From the NCBI GenBank assembly GCA_003242255.1, contig QGUT01000014.1, positions 1-22,021 on the forward strand: 22,021 bases of DNA, read 5' to 3'. This document shows positions 8,125-15,780 of this stretch, piece after piece. The notes under the pieces are model-generated. The model worked only from the letters and a program-made list of their open reading frames with translations, made no database searches and was not told the DNA's origin. Both the position numbers and the translations under genes were made by a program. This stretch comes from Bacillota bacterium (GTDB lineage: Bacteria; Bacillota; Thermosediminibacteria; Thermosediminibacterales; Thermosediminibacteraceae). Every line of letters starts with the position of its first letter. Position 1 is the stretch's first letter.

Positions 8125-8153
8125 ATAATACTATATTTTCGCGAAATAATCAA
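8125..8153 (-). promoter_or_regulatory. Sigma-A promoter of the purine operon
   Basis: On the minus strand TTGATT (8153-8148) and TATTAT (8130-8125) are separated by exactly 17 bases. Predicted transcription start is near 8118, about 30 bases before the aptamer. This gives a leader of roughly 195 bases to purK. No terminator is visible between the aminotransferase stop at 8198 and this promoter, so some read-through from upstream is possible. Confidence 0.7.
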
Positions 8154-8156
8154 GCC

Positions 8157-8169
8157 AATTCCGAACAAT
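8157..8169. promoter_or_regulatory. Putative PurR operator (PurBox)
   Basis: AATTCCGAACAAT on the plus strand matches all 13 positions of the Firmicute PurBox consensus AWWWCCGAACWWT. It lies just upstream of the -35 of the purine promoter (about -39 to -51 from the predicted start). A weaker inverted copy (TTTGTTCGTCTAT, 8104-8116, 10 of 13 positions) lies just past the predicted start. Canonical Bacillus PurBox pairs are spaced 16-17 bp, whereas these two are 40 bp apart, so the second is doubtful. No PurR gene is in the window. Confidence 0.6.
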
Positions 8170-8197
8170 TTATTTTATTTTTAGTTATAATGTACAC

Positions 8198-9361
8198 TTA
8201 AATCCGTTTTAAAAATTGATCTATTCTTTCCATAGCCCTTTCCAAGTTTTCCATAGAAGCCGCATAGGAAATCCTGATGAAGCCCTGGCCGCTTTCGCCG
8301 AAGGCTATTCCAGGCACCACGGCCACCTTCACTTCGTCGAACAGCCTGCTGGCGAATTCTTCCGAAGAAAGGCCTGTCTTTTCAATCGAGGGGAATATGT
8401 AGAAGGCTCCCTTGGGCTCGACGCACTCGAGGCCCATATCCTTTAAACTGTTATAAACGAACATCCTCCTCCTGTCGTATTCTTCCCGCATCCTCTTTAT
8501 GTCCTCATCGCCGTTTCTCAAAGCCTCGACGGCCGCATACTGGGCCATGGAAGGGGCGCAAGCTACGCTGTACTGGTGGACTTTCAAAAATTCGCTGGCC
8601 AGGCCTTCGGGGGCGGCAATGTAGCCCAGCCTCCAGCCGGTCATGGAATAAGCTTTCGAAAAGCCGCCGATGGTCACGGTCCTCTCCCGCATGCCGGGAA
8701 TGGAAGCTACAGCCACGTGCTCTACCCCATAGGTGAGTTCGGCGTAGACTTCATCAGACACAACTATCAAATCGCGCTTTTCTGCCACCTTCGCAATGGC
8801 CCCCAGTTCTTCCCGGCTCATGACGGCTCCCGTGGGATTGTTGGGAAAGTTGAGCACCAGCACTTTAGACTTCGGCGTCACGAACTTTTCCAGAACTTCG
8901 GGCTTCAGAGAAAAGCCGTCCTTCATGTACGTGGGCACGGGAACCGGTTTTCCTCCGGCGAGGACTGCGCAGGGACCATAGGACACAAAAGCGGGTTCGG
9001 GGATGAGCACTTCGTCCCCGGGATTGATGAGCGTCCTCATGGCCACATCGATGGCTTCGCTGGCCCCTATGGTGACGATGATTTCTTTTTCGGGGTTGTA
9101 GGTGAGTCCAAAGCGCCGTTCCAAATAAGCGGCTATCTCCCGGCGCAGCTCAATGATCCCTGGATTAGGAGTGTAAGAGGTCTTGCCCTCGTCCAACGAT
9201 TTCTTCGCCGCCTCCCGGATATGGGAGGGCGTCACGAAGTCCGGCTCTCCTATGCAGAGGGAAATGGCGTCGGGCATCTGGCTGGCGAGGTTGAAAAAGT
9301 ATCTTATCGTCGAAAACGAGACTCCTTTGACTCTATTGGCCACGTATTTATTGTAGTCCAA
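8198..9361 (-). CDS. Class I/II pyridoxal-phosphate aminotransferase, PatA-like
   Basis: This is a fold-type I PLP aminotransferase of 387 residues. It closely resembles the Bacillus PatA/aspartate-aminotransferase-like group that transaminates amino acids such as aspartate, aromatic residues or N-acetyl-diaminopimelate. Seen are GEPDF near 38-42, the cofactor-binding NNPTG (174-178), Asp203 and Tyr206, Schiff-base Lys236 in GGFSKAYSMTGWRLGY, Arg244, and the substrate-carboxylate Arg in GFIRISYA near the C-terminus. TTG 9361-9359 is seven bases after a strong GGAGGAGG box. It is the last gene of a dipeptidase-nfo-nth-aminotransferase series, 21 bases from nth. Substrate cannot be told from sequence, so I give no symbol. 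Confidence 0.93.
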   Translation of the reverse strand: MDYNKYVANRVKGVSFSTIRYFFNLASQMPDAISLCIGEPDFVTPSHIREAAKKSLDEGKTSYTPNPGIIELRREIAAYLERRFGLTYNPEKEIIVTIGASEAIDVAMRTLINPGDEVLIPEPAFVSYGPCAVLAGGKPVPVPTYMKDGFSLKPEVLEKFVTPKSKVLVLNFPNNPTGAVMSREELGAIAKVAEKRDLIVVSDEVYAELTYGVEHVAVASIPGMRERTVTIGGFSKAYSMTGWRLGYIAAPEGLASEFLKVHQYSVACAPSMAQYAAVEALRNGDEDIKRMREEYDRRRMFVYNSLKDMGLECVEPKGAFYIFPSIEKTGLSSEEFASRLFDEVKVAVVPGIAFGESGQGFIRISYAASMENLERAMERIDQFLKRI

Positions 9362-9382
9362 ATGGGTTCCTCCTCCCTTTGA

Positions 9383-10030
9383 TTATCGATCGCAGGAACA
9401 AGAAGGACATAGATCCTTCAAAAAGCAACTTTCACACTTAGGCTTTCTGGCGGTGCACACCCGCCGCCCGTGATAAATAAGCCAGTGGTGGGCCCTGATC
9501 CAGTACATTTTAGGAATTCTCTCGGTCAGGTCCTTTTCCACTTTTAAGGGGTCGTTCCCATCGGAAAGGCCCAGTCGCCTCGATACTCTGAAAACATGGG
9601 TATCAACGGCAAAGGCCGGCTTTCCGAAGGCGTTCGCCAGCACCACATTGGCCGTCTTCCTGCCCACGCCGGGAAGTTTTATTAGCTCTTCGAATTCGTG
9701 CGGCACCTCGCCGCCGTACTTTTCCAGGATTATCCGCGAAGACTCGACGATATTTTTGCTCTTGTTTTTAAAAAGTCCGCACTCCTTTATCTCTACAGCC
9801 AATTCTTCGGGGCTCAATCGGGCGAAATCCTCGGGGCCTTTGTACTTTTTGAATAGCCTTTCCGTCACCTGATTGACCCTCCTATCGGTGCACTGGGCGG
9901 AAAGTATGGTCGCCACCAAAAGTTGAAAAGGAGTTTCGTACCGCAGGGCGGTGGTGGCGTTGGGATAATGCTCTTCCAGGCGATTCAGGATTTCAGTAAT
10001 TCGATCTTTTTCGCTCTCAAAAGCTTCCAT
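9383..10030 (-). CDS. nth: Endonuclease III (DNA glycosylase/AP lyase)
   Basis: Endonuclease III removes oxidised pyrimidines and cleaves the AP site. It has 215 residues. The helix-hairpin-helix LPGVGRKTANVV contains catalytic Lys125. Asp143 lies in VDTHVFRVSRRL. The [4Fe-4S] ligands Cys192, Cys199, Cys202 and Cys208 have exact C-X6-C-X2-C-X5-C spacing. The short tail carries two further cysteines (211, 213), which is slightly unusual. The start is ATG 10030-10028 with AAGGGAT upstream. It sits 24 bases after nfo, giving a base-excision-repair pair in one transcript. Confidence 0.97.
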   Translation of the reverse strand: MEAFESEKDRITEILNRLEEHYPNATTALRYETPFQLLVATILSAQCTDRRVNQVTERLFKKYKGPEDFARLSPEELAVEIKECGLFKNKSKNIVESSRIILEKYGGEVPHEFEELIKLPGVGRKTANVVLANAFGKPAFAVDTHVFRVSRRLGLSDGNDPLKVEKDLTERIPKMYWIRAHHWLIYHGRRVCTARKPKCESCFLKDLCPSCSCDR

Positions 10031-10054
10031 AAACAGCCATCCCTTTTTAAAGAT

Positions 10055-10885
10055 TTATTTTTCTCGCAGCTTTTTTAAAACTTCAATTTCCTTTTTGTAA
10101 TTTTCCATCCCGCCCGGAGTTTCCAGCAAAAACGCCCTGTCTTTTAAAGCTTCGTGGTTTATCACCTTTTTCATGGTTTCCAAGCCTAACGTCCCCTCCC
10201 CCAGGTTGGCGTGTCGGTCCTTCCGACTTCCTAATCCGAACTTGCTGTCGTTTAAATGGACTATTCTTAGCTTTTCCAGCCCCAAAATTTTGTCGAACTC
10301 ATCCAGCACCTCGTCCAGATGCTCCTTTATATCGTATCCGGCGCCGTAAAGGTGGCAGGTGTCCGCGCACACCCCGAAGGCCTCGGGGGTGCCTGTCATG
10401 TCCATAATGTCGTAGAGCTGCTCGAAGGTGTATCCCACTTCGCTCCCCATCCCTGCCATTGTCTCCAGCAGCACCATCACCCTTTCCTTCCCTGTCACCA
10501 CCTCTTTTAAAACGGCGGATATCCTATCGATGCCGGCTTCTATCCCATCCCCGAGGTGGCTCCCTGGGTGGATCACCAGGTATTCGGTGCCGACCTTTTC
10601 GAGTTTCTCCAGATCCTCCCTGAGCACCCTCATGGTAAAATCAGCCGTCTCTTTTTTGTTGGTGGCCATGTTCAAAGTGTAAGGGGCATGGGCCACAAGC
10701 GGGCCAAAGTTTTCTCTTTTCCTCAATTCCTCCATTTTCCCCACATCCCTTTCGTCCAGGGCTTTTACCGCGCTGCCACGGGGATTGCGGGTGAAAAACT
10801 GCATCGTATTAGCTCCTATAGAGAGGGCATCCTTTAGAGCTCTTTCGTAGCCTCTGGATATGGAAATAAAGGCCCCAATGCGCAA
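10055..10885 (-). CDS. nfo: Endonuclease IV (AP endonuclease)
   Basis: Endonuclease IV incises DNA 5' to abasic sites using a trinuclear zinc centre. It has 276 residues in a TIM-barrel fold. All nine expected metal ligands can be assigned: His66, His106, Glu141, Asp175, His178, His210, Asp223, His225 and Glu255. The usual IGAHxS near the N-terminus reads IGAFIS here. I chose TTG 10885-10883 (MRIGAFISISRGYERALKDA) because AAGGTGG lies eight bases upstream and family members begin M(K/R)IGA. A GTG at 10897 in the same frame lies inside that ribosome-binding site. It follows the dipeptidase stop by 15 bases. Confidence 0.96.
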   Translation of the reverse strand: MRIGAFISISRGYERALKDALSIGANTMQFFTRNPRGSAVKALDERDVGKMEELRKRENFGPLVAHAPYTLNMATNKKETADFTMRVLREDLEKLEKVGTEYLVIHPGSHLGDGIEAGIDRISAVLKEVVTGKERVMVLLETMAGMGSEVGYTFEQLYDIMDMTGTPEAFGVCADTCHLYGAGYDIKEHLDEVLDEFDKILGLEKLRIVHLNDSKFGLGSRKDRHANLGEGTLGLETMKKVINHEALKDRAFLLETPGGMENYKKEIEVLKKLREK

Positions 10886-10900
10886 AAGAACACCCACCTT

Positions 10901-11899
10901 TCATTTAAGTTCCTGAATTTTCTCGTACACTCGCATGAAGTTACCGCCCAGGATCTTTTTGATATCTTCGTCGGAATAGCCTCTTTTAACCAATCCGCGG
11001 GTGATGTTGATAAACTGCTCGCAGGATTCCAACCCCTTCACTGTTCCCGAAAAGCCGTCAAAATCGGAACCTATTCCTATGCAATCCACACCTGCTTTGT
11101 CCGCAATGTAATCTATGGCATCCAGGACCGTATCTAAAGTGCCGCCCTTCCCTCCGTAGCTCGCAAAATAGAAGCTCACCCCTATGACCCCGCCCCTTTC
11201 GGCGACAGCCTTTATCTGCTGGTCATCGAGGTTCCGGGGGATGTCCATAAATTTCCTCGGGAGGGTGTGGGAAACTATGAAGGGCTTTTCACAAATCTCC
11301 AGGGCGTCCCAAAAGCCTTTTGGCGATATGTGGGCCAGGTCTACTACAATCCCCAGCCGTTCCATCTCCTTTATCACTTCCACGCCGAAACTGGAAAGCC
11401 CTCCATTGCTCCTCACGTCCCCGGCTCCGTCGGCGATAGCGTTTCTGTTGTTCCAGGTGAGGGCAATGGAGGAAACTCCCATTTTCGCGTAAACCTCCAG
11501 CATGTCCAGGTCTCCCTGGAGGGCTTCCCCTCCCTCGATGCTCATAAAGGCAGCCACTTTGCCATCGCCGATGGCCTTTTGGGCATCATCAAAACCCCGC
11601 ACCAGCATCGCATCCTTCTCGTTCTTTTTTATCTCCCGGGCCAAAGTGACTATTCCCTTCAAGGTCGCGTGGACCGCGTCGAAGTACCATTCGGGCCTCA
11701 CAAAGACCGCAAATACCTGGGCTTTTACCCCGCCCGCCTTGAGCCGCGGCAGGTCCAGGTGACCCTCTTTCGACCTTTCCCCTAAATTTCGCTTCCCTTC
11801 CAACACATCGAGGATAGTATCGCAGTGAGCATCGAAGACGATGCTTTCTCTGTGGAGCCTCAATGCCCTTTGCTCCTGCTCTTCACTCAAACGAAGCAC
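10901..11899 (-). CDS. Membrane-dipeptidase family zinc peptidase (peptidase M19)
   Basis: Renal-dipeptidase family (M19) binuclear zinc hydrolase of 332 residues, expected to cleave dipeptides, including D-residue-containing ones. Metal ligands are visible in order: His25 and Asp27 in FDAHCDT, Glu122 in SIEGGE, His190 in VDLAHIS, His211 in VSHT, and Asp279 in GIGSDFDG. The family segment IPRNLDDQQIKAVAERGGVIGV is intact. There is no signal peptide, so it is probably cytoplasmic. The start is GTG 11899-11897, six bases after GGAGAGG. It is the first gene of the nfo-nth-aminotransferase operon. Its promoter must lie in 11900-12000, but I could not identify a convincing minus-strand one. Confidence 0.93.
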   Translation of the reverse strand: MLRLSEEQEQRALRLHRESIVFDAHCDTILDVLEGKRNLGERSKEGHLDLPRLKAGGVKAQVFAVFVRPEWYFDAVHATLKGIVTLAREIKKNEKDAMLVRGFDDAQKAIGDGKVAAFMSIEGGEALQGDLDMLEVYAKMGVSSIALTWNNRNAIADGAGDVRSNGGLSSFGVEVIKEMERLGIVVDLAHISPKGFWDALEICEKPFIVSHTLPRKFMDIPRNLDDQQIKAVAERGGVIGVSFYFASYGGKGGTLDTVLDAIDYIADKAGVDCIGIGSDFDGFSGTVKGLESCEQFINITRGLVKRGYSDEDIKKILGGNFMRVYEKIQELK

Positions 11900-11951
11900 C
11901 TTTCACCTCTCCATTTCTTGTCAGGTTTTTATTTTTTTATATTGTAGCTTA

Positions 11952-11980
11952 TTTTAATTGATTTTTCTATACGTTATAAT
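11952..11980 (+). promoter_or_regulatory. Possible promoter of the nitroreductase gene
   Basis: A perfect -10 hexamer TATAAT is at 11975-11980. Seventeen bases upstream is only a weak -35 (TTTTAA, 11952-11957). A better-looking TTGATT (11958-11963) is just 11 bases from the -10, too close to pair with it. It lies in the 100-base divergent AT-rich region shared with the dipeptidase gene. Confidence 0.4.
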
Positions 11981-12014
11981 TTTTTACAGCAATTCATGAT
12001 TGGGAGGGATTACT

Positions 12015-12569
12015 TTGAACGAGGTAATCGAAACTATAAAGACCCGGAGGAGCATAAGGCGCTTTAAGCCGGATCAGATAAAGGACGAGGAATTACAGGC
12101 TATCATCGATGCGGCCATACACGCTCCCAGCGGCCACAACGAGCAACCCTGGCATTTCACAGTGATTCAGAACAAAGATCTAATAGACCACTTTAGTGTC
12201 GTTACTAAAAAAGCCATGGCCAAATCGGAAGTACCCTGGATAGCCGCTATGGGGAAAAACGAGAAACTGCATTTGTTCTACAATGCCCCTACATTAATAG
12301 TAGTATCGGGTAGAAAAGATTCCTACTCGCCGATTATAGACTGCAGCGCTGCCACTCAAAACATGCTGCTCGCAGCCCACAGCATCGGCCTCGGCGCCTG
12401 CTGGATCGGCCTTATAAATTTCATGTTTTCAATTGAAGAAGAGGTGAAAAAACTGTCGCTGCCGGACGGCTACGAACCGTACTTCGCCGTAGCCTTAGGC
12501 TATCCCGACCTGGACAAGCCTCTGCGGCCCATCGAAAGAAAAAGGGATGTAATAAATTACTTAAAATAG
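12015..12569 (+). CDS. Nitroreductase-family flavoprotein
   Basis: This is an FMN-dependent nitroreductase-fold oxidoreductase of 184 residues, typical for the small clostridial members. The FMN-phosphate contact RRSIRRF is at 11-17. PSGHNEQPWHF (38-48) matches the conserved PSxxNxQPW segment. GLGACWIG in the C-terminal half and the ALGYP near the end are also typical. Physiological substrate is unknown for most such proteins (quinones, nitro-compounds or flavins). The start is TTG 12015-12017, six bases after GGGAGGG; an upstream in-frame TTG at 12000 precedes that box and was rejected. It is a single gene, with the chemoreceptor promoter following. Confidence 0.9.
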   Translation: MNEVIETIKTRRSIRRFKPDQIKDEELQAIIDAAIHAPSGHNEQPWHFTVIQNKDLIDHFSVVTKKAMAKSEVPWIAAMGKNEKLHLFYNAPTLIVVSGRKDSYSPIIDCSAATQNMLLAAHSIGLGACWIGLINFMFSIEEEVKKLSLPDGYEPYFAVALGYPDLDKPLRPIERKRDVINYLK

Positions 12570-12616
12570 TTTTTTATAAAAATACCAAATGCCTAGAAAA
12601 TAGTCTTTTTTGTTCA

Positions 12617-12645
12617 TTGTAAAAACTGACATAATTAGATATAAT
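12617..12645 (+). promoter_or_regulatory. Promoter of the chemoreceptor gene
   Basis: TTGTAA (12617-12622) and TATAAT (12640-12645) are spaced by exactly 17 bases, and the chemoreceptor GTG starts 37 bases downstream. It resembles a sigma-A promoter. I found no sigma-28-like (TAAA...GCCGATAT) motif, which often drives such genes. Confidence 0.65.
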
Positions 12646-12650
12646 TAGAT
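12631..12650 (+). repeat. Tandem 10-bp repeat across the chemoreceptor -10 box
   Basis: ATAATTAGAT occurs twice in exact tandem, with the -10 hexamer formed at the junction. One helical turn per copy would put both on the same DNA face, so it may be a regulator site. It could also be chance in AT-rich DNA. Confidence 0.7.
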
Positions 12651-12682
12651 AAAATGTTATTTTTTTGACAGGGGGTAGTCCA

Positions 12683-14710
12683 GTGAAACGGCCAAAGCTA
12701 AAATCTTTTATTTTGCTCCCAAAAAATTTTTCACTAAAAATGAAGCACAGCCTTAAAACCCGCCTGGCAGCATGCCTGATTATCATGGCCCTAGTACCAG
12801 TAATAGTCCTGGGCGGAATGATAAATTTCATCTTCAAAAACGCCATGGAAGCGGAGATCAGAGATAAAACAAGCCTTATGGTTACCTCATTGAACGACAA
12901 CGTCGATATATTTATAAACGAAAATAGGAACTTAATTTCTTTTTTGGCCAGCACCGATATCGTTCGGTCAATGGACAGGAATGAGATCCAAGCATTCATG
13001 AACGACATATTGTCCCGATACTCGCACATTGCGAGAGTTTACATAGCTGATACAGAGGGGAATTTTTACGGCATACCTTATTCCCAAATTTCAGAGGGGA
13101 CCGATGTTTTAAATTTAAGCTGGTACAAGGGCGCCCTTGAAAAAAAAGACGTATATATTGACAGTCCAAAGTACGATTCGTCATCAGTATCATTGATATT
13201 ATCTATGTCCGCACCCATTTTTTCAGATACGGGCGAAATTAATGGCGTCTTCTGCGCCGATATTTCCCTTGCTTCTCTGACTTCGATTATATCTAAATTA
13301 AAAATTGGCGTAGATGGATACGCCTTTATCACTGACAAAGATGGCAATGTAATCGGTCACAAGGATTACAAAATAGTAAGAGAACAGGTAAATTACAGCA
13401 AATACAATTTCGTAAATGAAGCTCTGTCAGGCAAAAGTGGCTTTACCTCTTTTTCTGAAAATGGGAAAGAATTTTTTGTCGCTTATGGTCGCCAACCCCT
13501 CACTGGCTGGGGAATCTTTGTGAGCCAGCCGGTAGCTGAAGCCTACTACAACCTCAACAACGTGAGCAGGATTTTCAGTTTGATCGGCCTGATTACGGCA
13601 ATCGCTAGCGTCTTTGCCGGATTGTTCATAGGAGGCAGAATTTCTTCGCCCGTTCTCCAGATGGTAGCCGTATCGCGGCAGGTATCTACCGGCGACCTGA
13701 CGAAAACCGTAGATATAAAAGACGGGTCCGAAATAGGATATCTCGCTAACTCTTACAATTCCATGGTATCCGGTTTAAAGAACCTGGTACTGCAGATCAA
13801 AAAGACGGCCGAAGAACTTTCCTCGGCCACAAAAAGCCAGGCTGAATTCGCCGAAGAAAGCAAAAAAGCTGCCGAACAGATCTCTTCAGCCATGGAGCAG
13901 ATAGCAGCGGGGGCCTCGGACCAATCGCAAAAAATAACCGAAATATCCAATATGATAGATATGCTGGTTATATCCAACGGAAAAATCGACGAAAACGCCA
14001 AATCTACCGCCAATTCTGCAGAAGAAATGCTCAAAAATGCTAAAATTGGACAAAGCAAGATGGACGAGGCCACCAGCAGCATGGATTCCATCAAAGATTC
14101 GGTAGAAAATTCCAAAGCTATAATCGCAGAACTCGACAAAAGCGTAAAAGAAATCGGCAACATATCGAACATAATAAAAGACATAGTCGAGCAGACCAAC
14201 CTGCTCGCACTAAACGCTTCAATAGAAGCGGCCAGGGCCGGCGAATCTGGCCGGGGATTTGCCGTAGTGGCTCAGGAAATTCGGAAGTTGGCCGAAAAAT
14301 CCGGCCAGGCCGCAAAGCAAATTTCGGACATAGTAAAGCAAATCCAGGAAAACAGCCAAATAGCAGTGGAATCCATGCTCAAAAGCTCGGAAGCTGTAGA
14401 AATGGGGACTCAGATAATAAGCGATGCCAACGGAACTTTTAACAAGCTCATTTCGGACATAGAGACTACCGCAACAGCTGTAAAACATATTTCTGAAGAA
14501 ATAAATTCCCAGTACACCAATATCGAAATGATCATAAATAAAATACTCGATATAACGTCTGTATCGCAAGAAACAGCTGCCGCGAGCGAAGAAGTCACCG
14601 CATCCACCGAGGAACAGACGGCGGCCATGGAAAACATTGCCTCTTTTTCAGCGAAACTGGCAGAACTCGCAGAAAGCCTGTCTTCAGAGGTGAGCAGGTT
14701 CAAGGTTTAA
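12683..14710 (+). CDS. Methyl-accepting chemotaxis protein with dCache sensor domain
   Basis: Transmembrane chemoreceptor of 675 residues. Layout: a basic cytoplasmic start, TM1 about 28-51, extracytoplasmic double-Cache-like sensor about 52-290 (SWYKGALEKKDVYIDSP and GVFCADISLASL are typical stretches), TM2 about 297-317, HAMP about 317-369, and a long signalling coiled coil to the end. The signalling tip is NLLALNASIEAARAGESGRG (506-525), followed by FAVVAQEIRKLAEKS. In the amino-acid-binding dCache motif an Arg normally sits two residues before WY; here it is Leu (NLSWY), so the ligand may not be an amino acid. The start is GTG 12683-12685, six bases after GGGGGT. No che genes are nearby, so it probably feeds a pathway encoded elsewhere. 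G+C is visibly lower than in the pur operon. Confidence 0.95.
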   Translation: MKRPKLKSFILLPKNFSLKMKHSLKTRLAACLIIMALVPVIVLGGMINFIFKNAMEAEIRDKTSLMVTSLNDNVDIFINENRNLISFLASTDIVRSMDRNEIQAFMNDILSRYSHIARVYIADTEGNFYGIPYSQISEGTDVLNLSWYKGALEKKDVYIDSPKYDSSSVSLILSMSAPIFSDTGEINGVFCADISLASLTSIISKLKIGVDGYAFITDKDGNVIGHKDYKIVREQVNYSKYNFVNEALSGKSGFTSFSENGKEFFVAYGRQPLTGWGIFVSQPVAEAYYNLNNVSRIFSLIGLITAIASVFAGLFIGGRISSPVLQMVAVSRQVSTGDLTKTVDIKDGSEIGYLANSYNSMVSGLKNLVLQIKKTAEELSSATKSQAEFAEESKKAAEQISSAMEQIAAGASDQSQKITEISNMIDMLVISNGKIDENAKSTANSAEEMLKNAKIGQSKMDEATSSMDSIKDSVENSKAIIAELDKSVKEIGNISNIIKDIVEQTNLLALNASIEAARAGESGRGFAVVAQEIRKLAEKSGQAAKQISDIVKQIQENSQIAVESMLKSSEAVEMGTQIISDANGTFNKLISDIETTATAVKHISEEINSQYTNIEMIINKILDITSVSQETAAASEEVTASTEEQTAAMENIASFSAKLAELAESLSSEVSRFKV

Positions 14711-14724
14711 TTGAAAATGATACG

Positions 14725-14754
14725 CCCCTTTGGGACTACCCAGAGGGGTTTTTT
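14725..14754 (+). terminator. Strong intrinsic terminator after the chemoreceptor gene
   Basis: CCCCTTTGGG and CCCAGAGGGG form a 10-bp stem (one G-T pair) with an ACTA tetraloop at 14725-14748, followed by six T. It lies 14 bases after the chemoreceptor stop and separates it from the polyprenyl synthase gene. Confidence 0.93.
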
Positions 14755-14801
14755 GTCGCATAAAAATATCGCCCGATGACAAAAATATCCTTGAAAACAC
14801 T

Positions 14802-15758
14802 ATGATCGGGAGGGATTCCGACCTGATAGCCGAAGAAATAAAGCTGGTCGAAAGGGAATTGATGGGCATAATAGAGCAGTGCAATGAACCATTTGGCAGC
14901 ATGCTCAAAAATATGTTTAGCGGCGGGAAGCGATTGAGACCCAAACTTGTCCTGCTCTCGGGCCTTTGCTTTTCATCGGCGAACTCTGAGATGATCTATT
15001 CCGCAGTAGCTGCCGAACTGATTCATACCGCTTCGCTAATCCACGACGATATCATAGACGAATCCTACTTTCGGAGAAATCAACCGACCATAAACTACAT
15101 ACACGGAAACCATATCGCGGTGCTGGCCGGAGATTTCGCCTTTGCAAAGGCCTTCGAGATCCTTTCAGTTCACAATCTGCACCGATGCAACCATTATTTT
15201 GTGTCTGCAATTCAGGAAATGTGCCAGGGCGAAGTTATGCAGGCGGTGGGCGATCCTCTGCTTGAAGAAAACCATTATTTTGAAATCATAGAAAAAAAGA
15301 CGGCCTCCTTAATGTGGGCATGCTGCAAAGCCGGGGCAGTATGCGGAAAAGCCGGTGAAGAATACGTAGAAAAAATGGGCCTTTACGGCCGCTATCTCGG
15401 ATGCGCCTTTCAGATTGTGGACGACCTTCTGGATGTGATCGGAGATAAGGTGGAAGTGGGAAAACCGGTGGGCCACGATCTGGAGGAAGGCAAAATCACG
15501 CTCCCCTACATATATTTCTTCCGCGAAAGCCCTTTGAGTTCAAAATACCGCCCGATCCTAAAAGACAAACACCTCCTTTCTAAAGTAAAATCCCAGATCA
15601 TCGCTGATTTGAAAAGATCCGAAGCAATCAGCAAAACTTACGCGAAAGCTGAAGAGTTTTCCCAGAAAGCGAGAGATGCCCTGAAGGAACTTCCCGAGTC
15701 GGTCTATAAAAAATTCCTTATAGAACTTTCCTTCGAGGTGGTCAACAGGAAAAAATGA
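14802..15758 (+). CDS. Long-chain all-trans polyprenyl diphosphate synthase
   Basis: Isoprenoid chain-elongating enzyme of the trans-prenyltransferase family: allylic diphosphate plus successive isopentenyl diphosphates give a longer polyprenyl diphosphate and PPi. It has 318 residues from ATG 14802. GGKRLRP (41-47), first Asp-rich motif DDIID (82-86), KKTASL (165-170), second Asp-rich motif DDLLD (207-211) and GKPVGHDL (220-227) are all present. The residue five before the first motif is a small Ala (77), which in this family goes with long products (roughly C30 and above) rather than farnesyl or geranylgeranyl. It resembles HepT/octaprenyl synthases. The start is uncertain: ATG 14802 has no ribosome-binding site, GGGAGGG lies just inside the gene, and Met21 has AAGGG upstream. 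The stop is four bases from the convergent DUF2600 gene. Confidence 0.9.
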   Translation: MIGRDSDLIAEEIKLVERELMGIIEQCNEPFGSMLKNMFSGGKRLRPKLVLLSGLCFSSANSEMIYSAVAAELIHTASLIHDDIIDESYFRRNQPTINYIHGNHIAVLAGDFAFAKAFEILSVHNLHRCNHYFVSAIQEMCQGEVMQAVGDPLLEENHYFEIIEKKTASLMWACCKAGAVCGKAGEEYVEKMGLYGRYLGCAFQIVDDLLDVIGDKVEVGKPVGHDLEEGKITLPYIYFFRESPLSSKYRPILKDKHLLSKVKSQIIADLKRSEAISKTYAKAEEFSQKARDALKELPESVYKKFLIELSFEVVNRKK

Positions 15759-15780
15759 CCCCTTATATTTTTTTCTTTTT
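15740..15780 (+). terminator. Possible weak terminator of the polyprenyl synthase gene
   Basis: GGTCA (15740-15744) and TGACC (15756-15760) can pair across an 11-base loop that ends at the stop codon. T-rich sequence follows (15766-15780). Five pairs is a weak stem, but no better terminator is present between the convergent genes. Confidence 0.3.

Noticed and set aside
8576..9382. 268-codon plus-strand open frame opposite the aminotransferase
   Set aside because: Fully antisense to a conserved enzyme and rich in Gly/His/Phe as expected for a reverse-strand shadow.
11958..11980. TTGATT-TATAAT promoter before the nitroreductase
   Set aside because: Only 11 bases separate the two hexamers, too few for sigma-A; the -10 is kept but with a weaker -35 farther upstream.
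14755..14800. Sigma-28-type promoter (TAAA...CCGAT) before the polyprenyl synthase
   Set aside because: TAAA and CCGAT both occur, but with far fewer than the required 15-16 bases between them.
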